This document shows positions 7,627 to 14,330 of a DNA stretch of 20,856 nt, piece after piece; the first letter of the stretch is position 1; each line of letters starts with the position of its first letter. Made by a program: the position numbers and the translations under genes. The notes below the pieces were generated by a model, which was given only the letters and a program-made list of their open reading frames with translations, was not told where the DNA came from and did not search any database. Origin of the DNA: an uncultured Paludibacter sp. (GTDB lineage: Bacteria; Bacteroidota; Bacteroidia; Bacteroidales; Paludibacteraceae); contig CALCBD010000051.1 of assembly GCA_937897985.1 (NCBI GenBank), positions 1 through 20,856 of the forward strand. Reading direction: 5' to 3'.

Positions 7627-8334
7627 TTATAACTTTAACCCAATGCCTTTCACTCCGGAGATTGTGTTTTTGCTGTACAGAAATTTATAAAGCGGACCTA
7701 TAAATGTACCCGTTAAAAACCACCATATCGACTCTTCGACCGGAATGCCAAAAATCAATGTCTGGTACCATTTGTCTTCGATGAACCAGAATTTTCTGAC
7801 AAATCCGGGAAATATAAGCTCCAGTCCGGGATAACTTATCATTCCGAAGATGAACATTGCCAGCCCGCTGATAAAAGCGTTTTTAATTAAGTCGGATCTG
7901 AAAGCACATAAAAAAATCACGCCGTACAAACAGGATACAGATTGAGAATAAAACGAAGACAAACCGAAAACAAAGTATAAAAGCAGAAACAGGGTAAGTG
8001 TGGAGATGGCAAACACATTATTAACAAGCACTTTACCGGAACTGACATTTAAATTGGTGTAGTAGCTGCCGGTCAAATACTCATAAATACCTGTGGCAAT
8101 ACCTCCGACAAAGAAACTACCCAGAAAATCTTCGAAACCCAGCTTTGTCCCGGTTAATGTTTGTGGATGCCACCAATCATTCAGATGTATATACTCAAAA
8201 AGTAAACCCAGGAAACCAAAAACAACACTTATAAACACAATGCTTTTTCTCAGGTCTTTTCTGCTGAAGTAAATGATGAACCATAAAATGGCGGTATATC
8301 CAACCCATGTTATGTACAAATACTTAAAGTCCAT
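7627..8334 (-). CDS. Polytopic membrane protein, lycopene-cyclase-domain-like
   Basis: 235 aa with about seven hydrophobic segments (roughly 5-22, 32-48, 68-88, 105-127, 130-145, 150-170, 192-218), so an inner-membrane protein. FGIPVEESIWWFLTGTFIGPLY (195-216) resembles the G-[IV]-P-x-E-E motif of the CarR/CrtYcd lycopene beta-cyclase domain. That domain is an internal duplication, and a weaker matching half is visible here: the WWHP region with LGFEDFLGSFFVGGIATGIYEYL (54-87). Known members cyclise lycopene to beta-carotene in the membrane. Against a straightforward assignment, the first half lacks the full PxEE motif and no crtB, crtI or other carotenoid gene lies nearby. It is a lone gene with its own terminator, so the substrate is open. 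Confidence 0.55.
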   Translation of the reverse strand: MDFKYLYITWVGYTAILWFIIYFSRKDLRKSIVFISVVFGFLGLLFEYIHLNDWWHPQTLTGTKLGFEDFLGSFFVGGIATGIYEYLTGSYYTNLNVSSGKVLVNNVFAISTLTLFLLLYFVFGLSSFYSQSVSCLYGVIFLCAFRSDLIKNAFISGLAMFIFGMISYPGLELIFPGFVRKFWFIEDKWYQTLIFGIPVEESIWWFLTGTFIGPLYKFLYSKNTISGVKGIGLKL

Positions 8335-8913
8335 GACGATATTGTGAGATAAATTTATTCCAAAAAAACATTAAAATAAACTTTCTATCCCCGTCAGGAT
8401 AAAATTGAATACAAATGATTGAATTCAAACCGAAAACGTAAAACTCAACTGTTTTGTTTATATACAGCAATTATTTTCCCGGGACTTTACTAAAATCTGT
8501 ATGTTTCCCGGTTTAATAGGACCAAACTGCACAATGTTGGAAAATAGTAAATTATTAAATACCCGAAACATTGACTTATTCCGGTAACTGTCCCGGTGCT
8601 GTTTCTGACTTTTAACTCTTAAGAAGATATGAGGATTACTCACATTCAGCAAAAACTGCAGAAATCCGGTGTTGAGCCCGCTCAGAGAAATTAATAATAC
8701 TTTTTTGTACGCGGAGAACGCTACGACCCAAAGACGCAAAGAATTAAGTTAAGATAATTTTATTTTGATAAATGGTACGAAGCTTTAAATAACAGAGGCG
8801 TAACCCTGATATTTTATTCAAATATTCAGAAATTAAAAACAATTTCAAGCCCTGATTTGCAGATTTCATAGAAAATTATGCCGGCAAAAAAGTTGTAAGG
8901 CAAAGCTACTGAA
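8335..8913. other. Intergenic stretch; no supported gene, one degenerate repeat-like patch
   Basis: A 93-codon minus-strand frame at 8458-8739 has no family resemblance, an unusual Asn/Ser/Lys-rich composition and no promoter, so I do not call it. Around 8709-8740 is a short patch (cgctacgacccaaagacgca) whose reverse complement resembles a stretch near 17300-17335. No terminator is obvious behind the methyltransferase gene that ends at 8914. Confidence 0.4.
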
Positions 8914-9903
8914 TTACTGATATTGATTTACAGCATTGAGAAAAGCTCTGATATTTATTTCGGGTGTAAATGGAGGAAGATCACAACCACTCGAAAACAC
9001 AAAATTTGAGTATTTACCTGCTTTTTCCATTAAAACTTTTGTGTCGGATTGAATCGATTCGGGTGTTCCCTGTTTAAAAACGGTGACCGGATCGAGATTG
9101 CCAAACACAAGAATATCCGCAGGACAGTCGGTAAGCACCTGTTGCATGTCAATAGCATTTCCGAAATGCAGAGCGCGGGCACCGCTTTCGATCATGGCAT
9201 GGGTACATTGACCGGTATTTCCGCAATTATGTAATATAACAGTAAATGTATCATCCTGAACGGCATCGACAATACGTTTTACAAATTGAGTGGAACAGGT
9301 CATGCAATCGTCGCCTGAGAGAAGTCCGGCAGCAGGTTCGGCAATGATTACACCCTGTGTGCCGGTAGCTTTAAGGGCCAGGCAGTAATTTATCATGAAT
9401 TCTGTACATTTCGACAGTAATTGCTCCATAGCATCAGGTTCAATATAAATAGCCACCATAATTTCGGACATGTCATACAAGCGTCCCGCCAGCGAAAACG
9501 GTCCGATACAACCCGAAAAAACCGGTTTGTTTCTGATATTTTCCGCAGCCAGTCTGTTGGCAAGTAAATACTGTGGAATACGCCCTGCATCGAGAGTTGG
9601 AACTTTCAGTTCTGAAATGGCAGCTGCATCGGCAAGCAGCCTTTCCGAAACAGTAGGTATTTCGTGTTCGGGGAAATTAATTTTAGCTCCGAATGCCTCA
9701 GCTTCGACGGTTAAATCCATCATCGACATACAGGCAATTGTATCGAAATTGTCAGCTATATATTTAATCGCTTCGTACTGTATCCGTCCATCGGATACCG
9801 CCTGCTTCACTGTATAGCCAAGCGCTTCTATTCCCGGATGAGTCATTACCGGCATAGCCTTACGAATTTTACTTTTCAGAACAGAATCAATGAATTGTTT
9901 CAT
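8914..9903 (-). CDS. UroD-family corrinoid methyltransferase, MtaA/CmuA-like (UroD-1)
   Basis: 329 aa with the TIM-barrel fold of the uroporphyrinogen decarboxylase superfamily, but the metal site of the methyltransferase branch: LHNCGNTG (His225, Cys227) plus SSGCDLPP (Cys307), the His-X-Cys...Cys zinc triad of MtaA/MtbA that activates a thiol methyl acceptor. IAEPAAGLLS (187-196) and FGNLDPV (267-273) are further family landmarks. True UroD haem enzymes lack this triad and have different N-terminal motifs. Likely role: methyl transfer to or from the corrinoid protein encoded just upstream (99-nt gap, same strand), which is the usual pairing. Bacteroidota do not use coenzyme M, so the acceptor is unknown; homocysteine or another thiol is a guess. 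It is the last gene of the minus-strand cluster. Confidence 0.82.
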   Translation of the reverse strand: MKQFIDSVLKSKIRKAMPVMTHPGIEALGYTVKQAVSDGRIQYEAIKYIADNFDTIACMSMMDLTVEAEAFGAKINFPEHEIPTVSERLLADAAAISELKVPTLDAGRIPQYLLANRLAAENIRNKPVFSGCIGPFSLAGRLYDMSEIMVAIYIEPDAMEQLLSKCTEFMINYCLALKATGTQGVIIAEPAAGLLSGDDCMTCSTQFVKRIVDAVQDDTFTVILHNCGNTGQCTHAMIESGARALHFGNAIDMQQVLTDCPADILVFGNLDPVTVFKQGTPESIQSDTKVLMEKAGKYSNFVFSSGCDLPPFTPEINIRAFLNAVNQYQ

Positions 9904-10002
9904 AATTTACATTCAACCAGCAATATACCGGGTTTATTTTTTGTGAATACCAGAATTCTTTATCAGTTAATATTTAATACTTTACCTTGCTTATGAAATT
10001 AA

Positions 10003-10674
10003 CTATGCTGAAATTTTATCGAGCAACTCAATTCCTTCCTGCGGATTTTTGCTATATCCATCGGCTCCTATTGCAGCAGCAAAGTCGGACGAAAGCGGAG
10101 CACCTCCCACAATAATTTTAGTTGATGGTGAATATGCTTTGATAGCTTCAATAACAGGTTTGATGTTGACCATTGTAGTGGTAAGCAGTGCCGAAACACC
10201 AATAACGGCATCGGGATGAGCTTTCAGTGCATCAACAAATTGTTCAGCTTTCACATCGATACCCAGATCAATCACTTCCCAACCTGCGCCTTCAACCATC
10301 ATCGCAACCAGATTTTTGCCTATATCGTGCAAATCGCCGAAAACAGTACCAATGATAAAAGTGCCTTTGCGCTTCACGGCTCCCGATGCAAAGAATGGTT
10401 TCAGATGTGCCATAGACGCACTCATTGCCTTGGCCGAAAGCAACATTTGAGGAACAAAAATCTTATTTTCGCTGTATTTCTGACCTACCTTATTCATGGC
10501 AAAAACCAGCGCATCATTCAGGATTTCTGAAGGGTCAATTCCCGATTCAAGTGCTTCACGCGTAATTTCGTCGGCTCCGGGTTGTCCTTTCATTTGAGGT
10601 GGATAAGGTGATGCCTGATTGATTTTTCCGAATTCAACACATTCGGATAGTTTTTCTAATAATTCTTTATTCAT
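10003..10674 (-). CDS. Corrinoid (cobalamin-binding) methyltransferase protein, MtaC/MtvC-like
   Basis: 223 aa, standard length. The N-terminal helical cap (about 1-95; B12-binding_2 type, EILNDALVFAMNKVGQKYSE) is followed by a Rossmann-type B12 domain. GDLHDIGKN (113-121) contains the DxHxxG signature, with His116 as the lower axial cobalt ligand; SALLTTTM (161-168) and GGAPLSSDFA...GADGY (190-207) complete the cofactor site. The protein carries the methyl group on cobalt between a substrate-specific methyltransferase and an acceptor-specific one, in the cytoplasm. It pairs with UroD-1 immediately downstream. The start codon is 7 nt from the edge of the 38-bp repeat array, so no separate promoter fits between them; expression must pass through or begin inside the array. 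No corrinoid reductive activator (RamA/RACo) is in the window. Confidence 0.92.
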   Translation of the reverse strand: MNKELLEKLSECVEFGKINQASPYPPQMKGQPGADEITREALESGIDPSEILNDALVFAMNKVGQKYSENKIFVPQMLLSAKAMSASMAHLKPFFASGAVKRKGTFIIGTVFGDLHDIGKNLVAMMVEGAGWEVIDLGIDVKAEQFVDALKAHPDAVIGVSALLTTTMVNIKPVIEAIKAYSPSTKIIVGGAPLSSDFAAAIGADGYSKNPQEGIELLDKISA

Positions 10675-10681
10675 ATATTAA

Positions 10682-11130
10682 TTCGTTGTTGTTTTTTGCT
10701 CCCTGCGGTCGTGTTATTTAACTTCGTTGTTGTTTGCTCCCTTCGGTCGTGTTATTTAACTTCGTTGTTATTGGCTCCTTGCTGTCGCGTTATTTACTTT
10801 CGTTGTTGTTTTCCCCCTTAGGTCGGGTTATTTAACTACGTTGTTATTGGCTCCCTCCGGTCGTGTTATTTAACTTCGTAGTTATTGGCTCCCTCCGGTC
10901 GCGTTATTTAACTTCGTTGTTATTGGCTCCCTCCGGTCGGGTTATTTAATTTCGTTGTTGTTTTCCCCCTTAGGTCGGGTTATTTAACTACGTTGTTATT
11001 GGCTCCCTCCGGTCGTGTTATTTAACTTCGTAGTTATTGGCTCCCTCCGGTCGCGTTATTTAACTTCGTTGTTATTGGCTCCCTCCGGTCGCGTTATTTT
11101 TCTTCGCTGTTGTTTGCTCCCTGCAGTCGC
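10682..11130. repeat. 38-bp tandem repeat array, about 12 units
   Basis: Units begin at 10682, 10723, 10761, 10799, 10837, 10875, 10913, 10951, 10989, 11027, 11065 and 11103. Nine are exactly 38 bp, two differ by 1-3 bp and the last is truncated. Each unit has ttcgttgttattggctccct, a variable core such as ccggtcgcg, then gttatttaac. The core changes between units (ctgcgg, cttcgg, cttagg, ctccgg; gtg, gcg, ggg). Units are contiguous, so this is not a repeat-spacer array. The length is not a multiple of three and the minus-sense unit contains TAA codons, so it is not coding. It fills the gap between rhaT and the corrinoid-protein gene. Confidence 0.95.
10799..11102. repeat. 152-bp higher-order duplication inside the array
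   Basis: Units 4-7 (10799-10950) recur in order as units 8-11 (10951-11102). The first three units of each block are identical base for base, including the odd cttaggtcggg variant and the tacgttg and ttcgtag variants. Only the fourth unit differs, at four bases. This is a recent four-unit duplication and shows the array changes length in blocks. Confidence 0.92.
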
Positions 11131-11135
11131 GTAAA

Positions 11136-11253
11136 GCGTAGCCAAATAACAATCAATAACGGCGAAGCCAAATAACTAAATGAAACGGCAAAGCCAAATA
11201 ACTAATTGAAACGGCGAAGCCAAATAACTAAAATAAAGCGTAGCCAAAAACTG
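11136..11253. repeat. 26-bp repeat array with GCGNAGC mini-hairpin cores, about 5 units
   Basis: Units begin at 11136, 11162, 11188, 11214 and 11238 (26, 26, 26, 24 and a 16-nt partial). Each has a core gcgaagcc or gcgtagcc, then aaataac and an AT-rich spacer. Four of five cores contain GCGNAGC, the sequence type known to form unusually stable DNA mini-hairpins; unit 3 has gcaaagc instead. The first unit joint, read on the opposite strand, matches the 38-bp unit at 19 of 23 positions (gttatttggcttcgccgtta against gttatttaacttcgttgtta), so this array looks like a diverged, inverted relative of the neighbouring one. Confidence 0.88.
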
Positions 11254-11281
11254 TTTCAAAGGCCCTGAGAGAGATTTCCGA

Positions 11282-12346
11282 CTAAGCCTGGCCACAATTC
11301 ATTACCTGTTCGCCATACCAGCTTCCGTACGAGATAATGACGGAAGAAGATAATAAAAGTACTAATGCAATGATTAAAATTATATAAGTTGGTTTACTCA
11401 CCTGTTTCCATTCTTTCATTAACAATCCTACACCATAGCTGAAAAATATTAACATTGACATGTGGAGTACCCAGCTGATAAACTGAAAATTTCCCATACG
11501 TACATGACCCAAACCATAGAAAAAAAACTGTCCGCACCAAAGTGTACCTGCAAGTGCTGACCACAGAAAATTTCTGAACCTGACAGTTGCCGGCACTTTG
11601 GATGTAAATTCGATCAATGATTTATTCCGAATCCCTGCCACAATAAACCAAATCAGATTAACAATAAAACAACCCGAAGTGGAAACAATTAATTTGGCAT
11701 TTCCTTCGAATTCGCCGGCACCATGCAGGGCTGCCATATCGGCAATGGGTTTTCCGGTTTCGAGCGAGATATTAAAAACAGCCGAAAGCAAACCTCCTAT
11801 GATGGCTAAAGTAAGTCCCGTTGACATATTGAAATGCGACGTTTTTTTCAGTTCACCCAGGTCTTTTTCTTTTCTGAAACCTGCCATTCCCACAAAAAAT
11901 ATCCCCAGAACAGCAATGATCATTCCCGCAAGTACAATATCGCTTCCCGGTCGGGTGAAATAATCAATGACCTGACTGTGAATTAATAAAGGAGTCATTG
12001 TACCCAATATCGCTGAAAGACCAATGCTTATAGAATAAGTGAGTGAATATCCGATATGTTGAATGGCAAAACCAAACGACATACCCCCGAATCCGTACAC
12101 CGCACCCAGCAAAAAAGCACCCCAAAAAGCTGACCCGGGCGCTTCCGAAAGAATTTCGAAGAAGCCGGGAACTGTAAGATAACCTATAAGCAAAGGCATT
12201 AATAACCAGGCAAAAGCCGACTGAACGAGCCAGAAACTACCCCACGACCATTGTTTTACCTTTTGTGAGGGCAGGTAACACGTAGAAGCCGATGCACCGC
12301 CTACGGCATGGAAAAAAGTTCCGAGAATTGGATTAGAGTTCACCAT
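11282..12346 (-). CDS. rhaT: L-rhamnose/H+ symporter (RhaT family)
   Basis: 354 aa with about ten membrane helices, the architecture of RhaT in the drug/metabolite transporter superfamily. The N-terminus MVNSNPILGTFFHAVGGASASTCYLPSQKVKQWSWGSFWL is characteristic of RhaT, as are GAVYGFGGMSFGFAIQHIGYSLTYS (about 101-125) and the C-terminal NFQFISWVLHMSMLIFFSYGVG. It imports L-rhamnose with protons across the inner membrane in its characterised homologues; a related deoxysugar is possible. The gene starts 14 nt after the rhaM stop, so the two form one transcript. Unusually, no rhaA, rhaB or rhaD follows; downstream is a 570-bp repeat array, then corrinoid methyltransferase genes. Confidence 0.9.
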   Translation of the reverse strand: MVNSNPILGTFFHAVGGASASTCYLPSQKVKQWSWGSFWLVQSAFAWLLMPLLIGYLTVPGFFEILSEAPGSAFWGAFLLGAVYGFGGMSFGFAIQHIGYSLTYSISIGLSAILGTMTPLLIHSQVIDYFTRPGSDIVLAGMIIAVLGIFFVGMAGFRKEKDLGELKKTSHFNMSTGLTLAIIGGLLSAVFNISLETGKPIADMAALHGAGEFEGNAKLIVSTSGCFIVNLIWFIVAGIRNKSLIEFTSKVPATVRFRNFLWSALAGTLWCGQFFFYGLGHVRMGNFQFISWVLHMSMLIFFSYGVGLLMKEWKQVSKPTYIILIIALVLLLSSSVIISYGSWYGEQVMNCGQA

Positions 12347-12360
12347 TGTATTTGTTAAGT

Positions 12361-12684
12361 TTAATCAATATGAAAAATTTCTTCCATATCTGCCCAGAAT
12401 TCTCCGGCATTTCTTGTTTCGACGGGCTGCATAAGTGGCTTCACGACATCCCACCAGCGCTGAGTTTCAGGATCGGCAGCCATTTTGGCCATATCCGCTT
12501 CGAAATCACCGCCTGTGTACTCGAAATACGCAAAAAGCAGTAAATCTTTTTTAAAAATAGAATAATTACTTATATTACAATCACTTATTGTTTTCAACAC
12601 TCCCGGCCACACTGCTGAATGATGCTTAATATATTCGTCGGCACCATCGGGTTTCAAATTTATCAATTGTCCGAAACGTTTCAT
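12361..12684 (-). CDS. rhaM: L-rhamnose mutarotase
   Basis: 107 aa, close to the 104 aa of E. coli RhaM. It interconverts the alpha and beta anomers of L-rhamnose in the cytoplasm. With the start at 12684 (MKRFGQLINLKPDG), Tyr18 and His22 fall at the same numbers as the catalytic pair of the E. coli enzyme, within DEYIKHHSAVWP. QRWWDVVKPLM matches the family's QRWW motif and EEIFHID is the usual C-terminal strand. The frame is open to 12759, but the extra 25 residues have no family counterpart. A purine-rich AGGGGGAA on the minus strand sits 5-8 nt before the ATG at 12684, unusual for this phylum but supportive. It is followed by rhaT after 14 nt. Confidence 0.9.
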   Translation of the reverse strand: MKRFGQLINLKPDGADEYIKHHSAVWPGVLKTISDCNISNYSIFKKDLLLFAYFEYTGGDFEADMAKMAADPETQRWWDVVKPLMQPVETRNAGEFWADMEEIFHID

Positions 12685-12814
12685 ATAATTCCCCCTATTC
12701 CCACGAAAGGTGAATAAAAATTGCACATATTTTCCATCAACTTTTTCATTATTCTTCAAAATCCTCTTTTAACTATTTCTCCATTTTTGCTCTCTTATCA
12801 CCTTTTTGTATGGT

Positions 12815-13849
12815 TTACACGGACAGAGCTTTGAACAGTGCCTCCACATTGGCCGGAGGTATATCGGGCAAAATAGCTTCGTGACTCGGCGAGATGATTA
12901 AGCCGGTCGGGAAAAGTGTTTTCAGTTCCTTCACCTTCAAAGCCACATTTTCAGGCGTACCATTGACTAATAAATGCTGGGCATCCACACCTCCGCAAAA
13001 AGCTGCTTTCCTGTCAAAATTAGTTTTCAGTGTTTTTGCATCCATATCCTGAGCCAGTGCCTGAATAGGATGAATTGCGTCCACGCCCAATTCCATTAAA
13101 TCGCCGATAATTGGAAAAATGGAACCGCAGGAATGATGAATCACCTTAAGTCCGTAACTTTTGGCCTGATCTATCAGTTTTTTGGTTCCGGGAAATACCA
13201 GTTCGCGAATTGTATCGGGATCAACCATCAGTCCGCACTGACTTCCAAAGTCGTTGCCAATCAGCACTGCATCCAGATAACCTTTAGAAGCTTCGTAGAA
13301 AATTTCATTTGCCTTTAGGTAAAACTCTGTTATTCTGTCGATTACCGCACGAAACATTTCGGGATTTACGAGCATTACCATCAATGCTTTTTCCATTCCG
13401 AATGCTGAACATGCATCCTGAAAATGAGCGCTCCACATCACTCCCATCCTTATATATTCCGGATTTACAGCCATGACTCTGCGACGTGCTTCCTCCGTAT
13501 CGAGATACAAAACAGGATCGGGCCACGGAAACTTATCAACATCGGACGGGTCGTCATAATCCTCAAAAAAACCGGGTGCTGTCAGAGTACGTTCATCGGG
13601 TTTATCGTCGTGGGCCGTTTTGGCAAACTTAAAGGCACAGGCAATATGATTTGATGGCGGATAATGATAAGGAACTTCAACCGGATAAATATCATCATCA
13701 ATGACTCTTTTTAATTCATCGATCGATTTAACCCCGAAGTAGCTGAACAATGCCGGTTCAGCTGAAGGTACAGGTAATCCGAGCCAGGACGCAGGACGGT
13801 CGACCGGCTGATGTTTAATAGTTGCAAAAAAACGTTCTCTGTGTGTCAT
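12815..13849 (-). CDS. UroD-family methyltransferase-like protein (UroD-2)
   Basis: 344 aa, one UroD-type TIM barrel. The start MTHRERFFATIKHQPVDRPASWLG is the standard opening of UroD-superfamily methyltransferase-like proteins (RERF...PVDRP). The metal-site half-motif is intact as IHHSCGS (His239, Cys241), but where MtaA has its last Cys, this protein reads SPSHEAILPDIPPANV, placing His323 there. CGGVD (285-289) and DAIHPIQA (257-264) are further family marks. Probable role: methyl transfer from a substrate to a corrinoid protein (an MT1-type function), or a related corrinoid reaction; haem synthesis is unlikely. It lies 130 nt upstream of rhaM on the same strand, with no terminator between. 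Confidence 0.78.
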   Translation of the reverse strand: MTHRERFFATIKHQPVDRPASWLGLPVPSAEPALFSYFGVKSIDELKRVIDDDIYPVEVPYHYPPSNHIACAFKFAKTAHDDKPDERTLTAPGFFEDYDDPSDVDKFPWPDPVLYLDTEEARRRVMAVNPEYIRMGVMWSAHFQDACSAFGMEKALMVMLVNPEMFRAVIDRITEFYLKANEIFYEASKGYLDAVLIGNDFGSQCGLMVDPDTIRELVFPGTKKLIDQAKSYGLKVIHHSCGSIFPIIGDLMELGVDAIHPIQALAQDMDAKTLKTNFDRKAAFCGGVDAQHLLVNGTPENVALKVKELKTLFPTGLIISPSHEAILPDIPPANVEALFKALSV

Positions 13850-14330
13850 GGCTTTATCAACCTTTTTAGATTTATCTTATGTAAAAATAAGAAGTCTGAA
13901 CTATATATTACAGCCACAGTTGTTTTTTATAATTCAAAGCTCCAACAGAATTTTTTATGCTTTCAGAGTTTTATTATGCATGCGAAACATGAGTTGAATT
14001 ACTTCATTCAGTTCGCCGTATCAGTTTATATGAATCTTTTTCCGGTATTGAGCTAACAGTGCTACACCCCTCAGTTCTTTATGCTCATTTATAGTTACAA
14101 AGATGTCACACCTAAGTTGCTTGATATTATAATCCAGGGACTTATCCTTGACCTCTTATTCATATAAACAGAAACTAAAAACACAAAATCAAACTCTGAT
14201 TTGCAATTTATGCCATTGAAAATACGTGTTTTAAAGTCGAACCCGGTTTATGCAAGATTCGGATGAAATATCAGGTAAAAATATGAGATCAAACTATTGC
14301 CGAATCATCAAACTTCACAAAATCAGAATA
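13850..14330. other. Intergenic stretch without a recognised gene
   Basis: An 81-codon plus-strand frame at 13811-14056 overlaps the UroD-2 start on the other strand and has no family resemblance, so I reject it. No strong terminator is seen behind the symporter gene ending at 14331, and no full promoter match is seen before UroD-2. The gap probably contains the UroD-2 leader. Confidence 0.4.

Noticed and set aside
8458..8739. 93-codon minus-strand ORF
   Set aside because: No family resemblance, no promoter, and it overlaps a degenerate repeat-like patch.
10682..11253. CRISPR array
   Set aside because: Units are contiguous, without spacers between invariant repeats; the variation sits inside each unit, and no cas gene is present.
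12685..12759. Longer rhaM start at 12759
   Set aside because: It would add 25 residues not found in the family; the start at 12684 places Tyr18 and His22 exactly and has a purine-rich ribosome site.
13811..14056. 81-codon plus-strand ORF
   Set aside because: Overlaps the UroD-2 start antisense and shows no conserved features.
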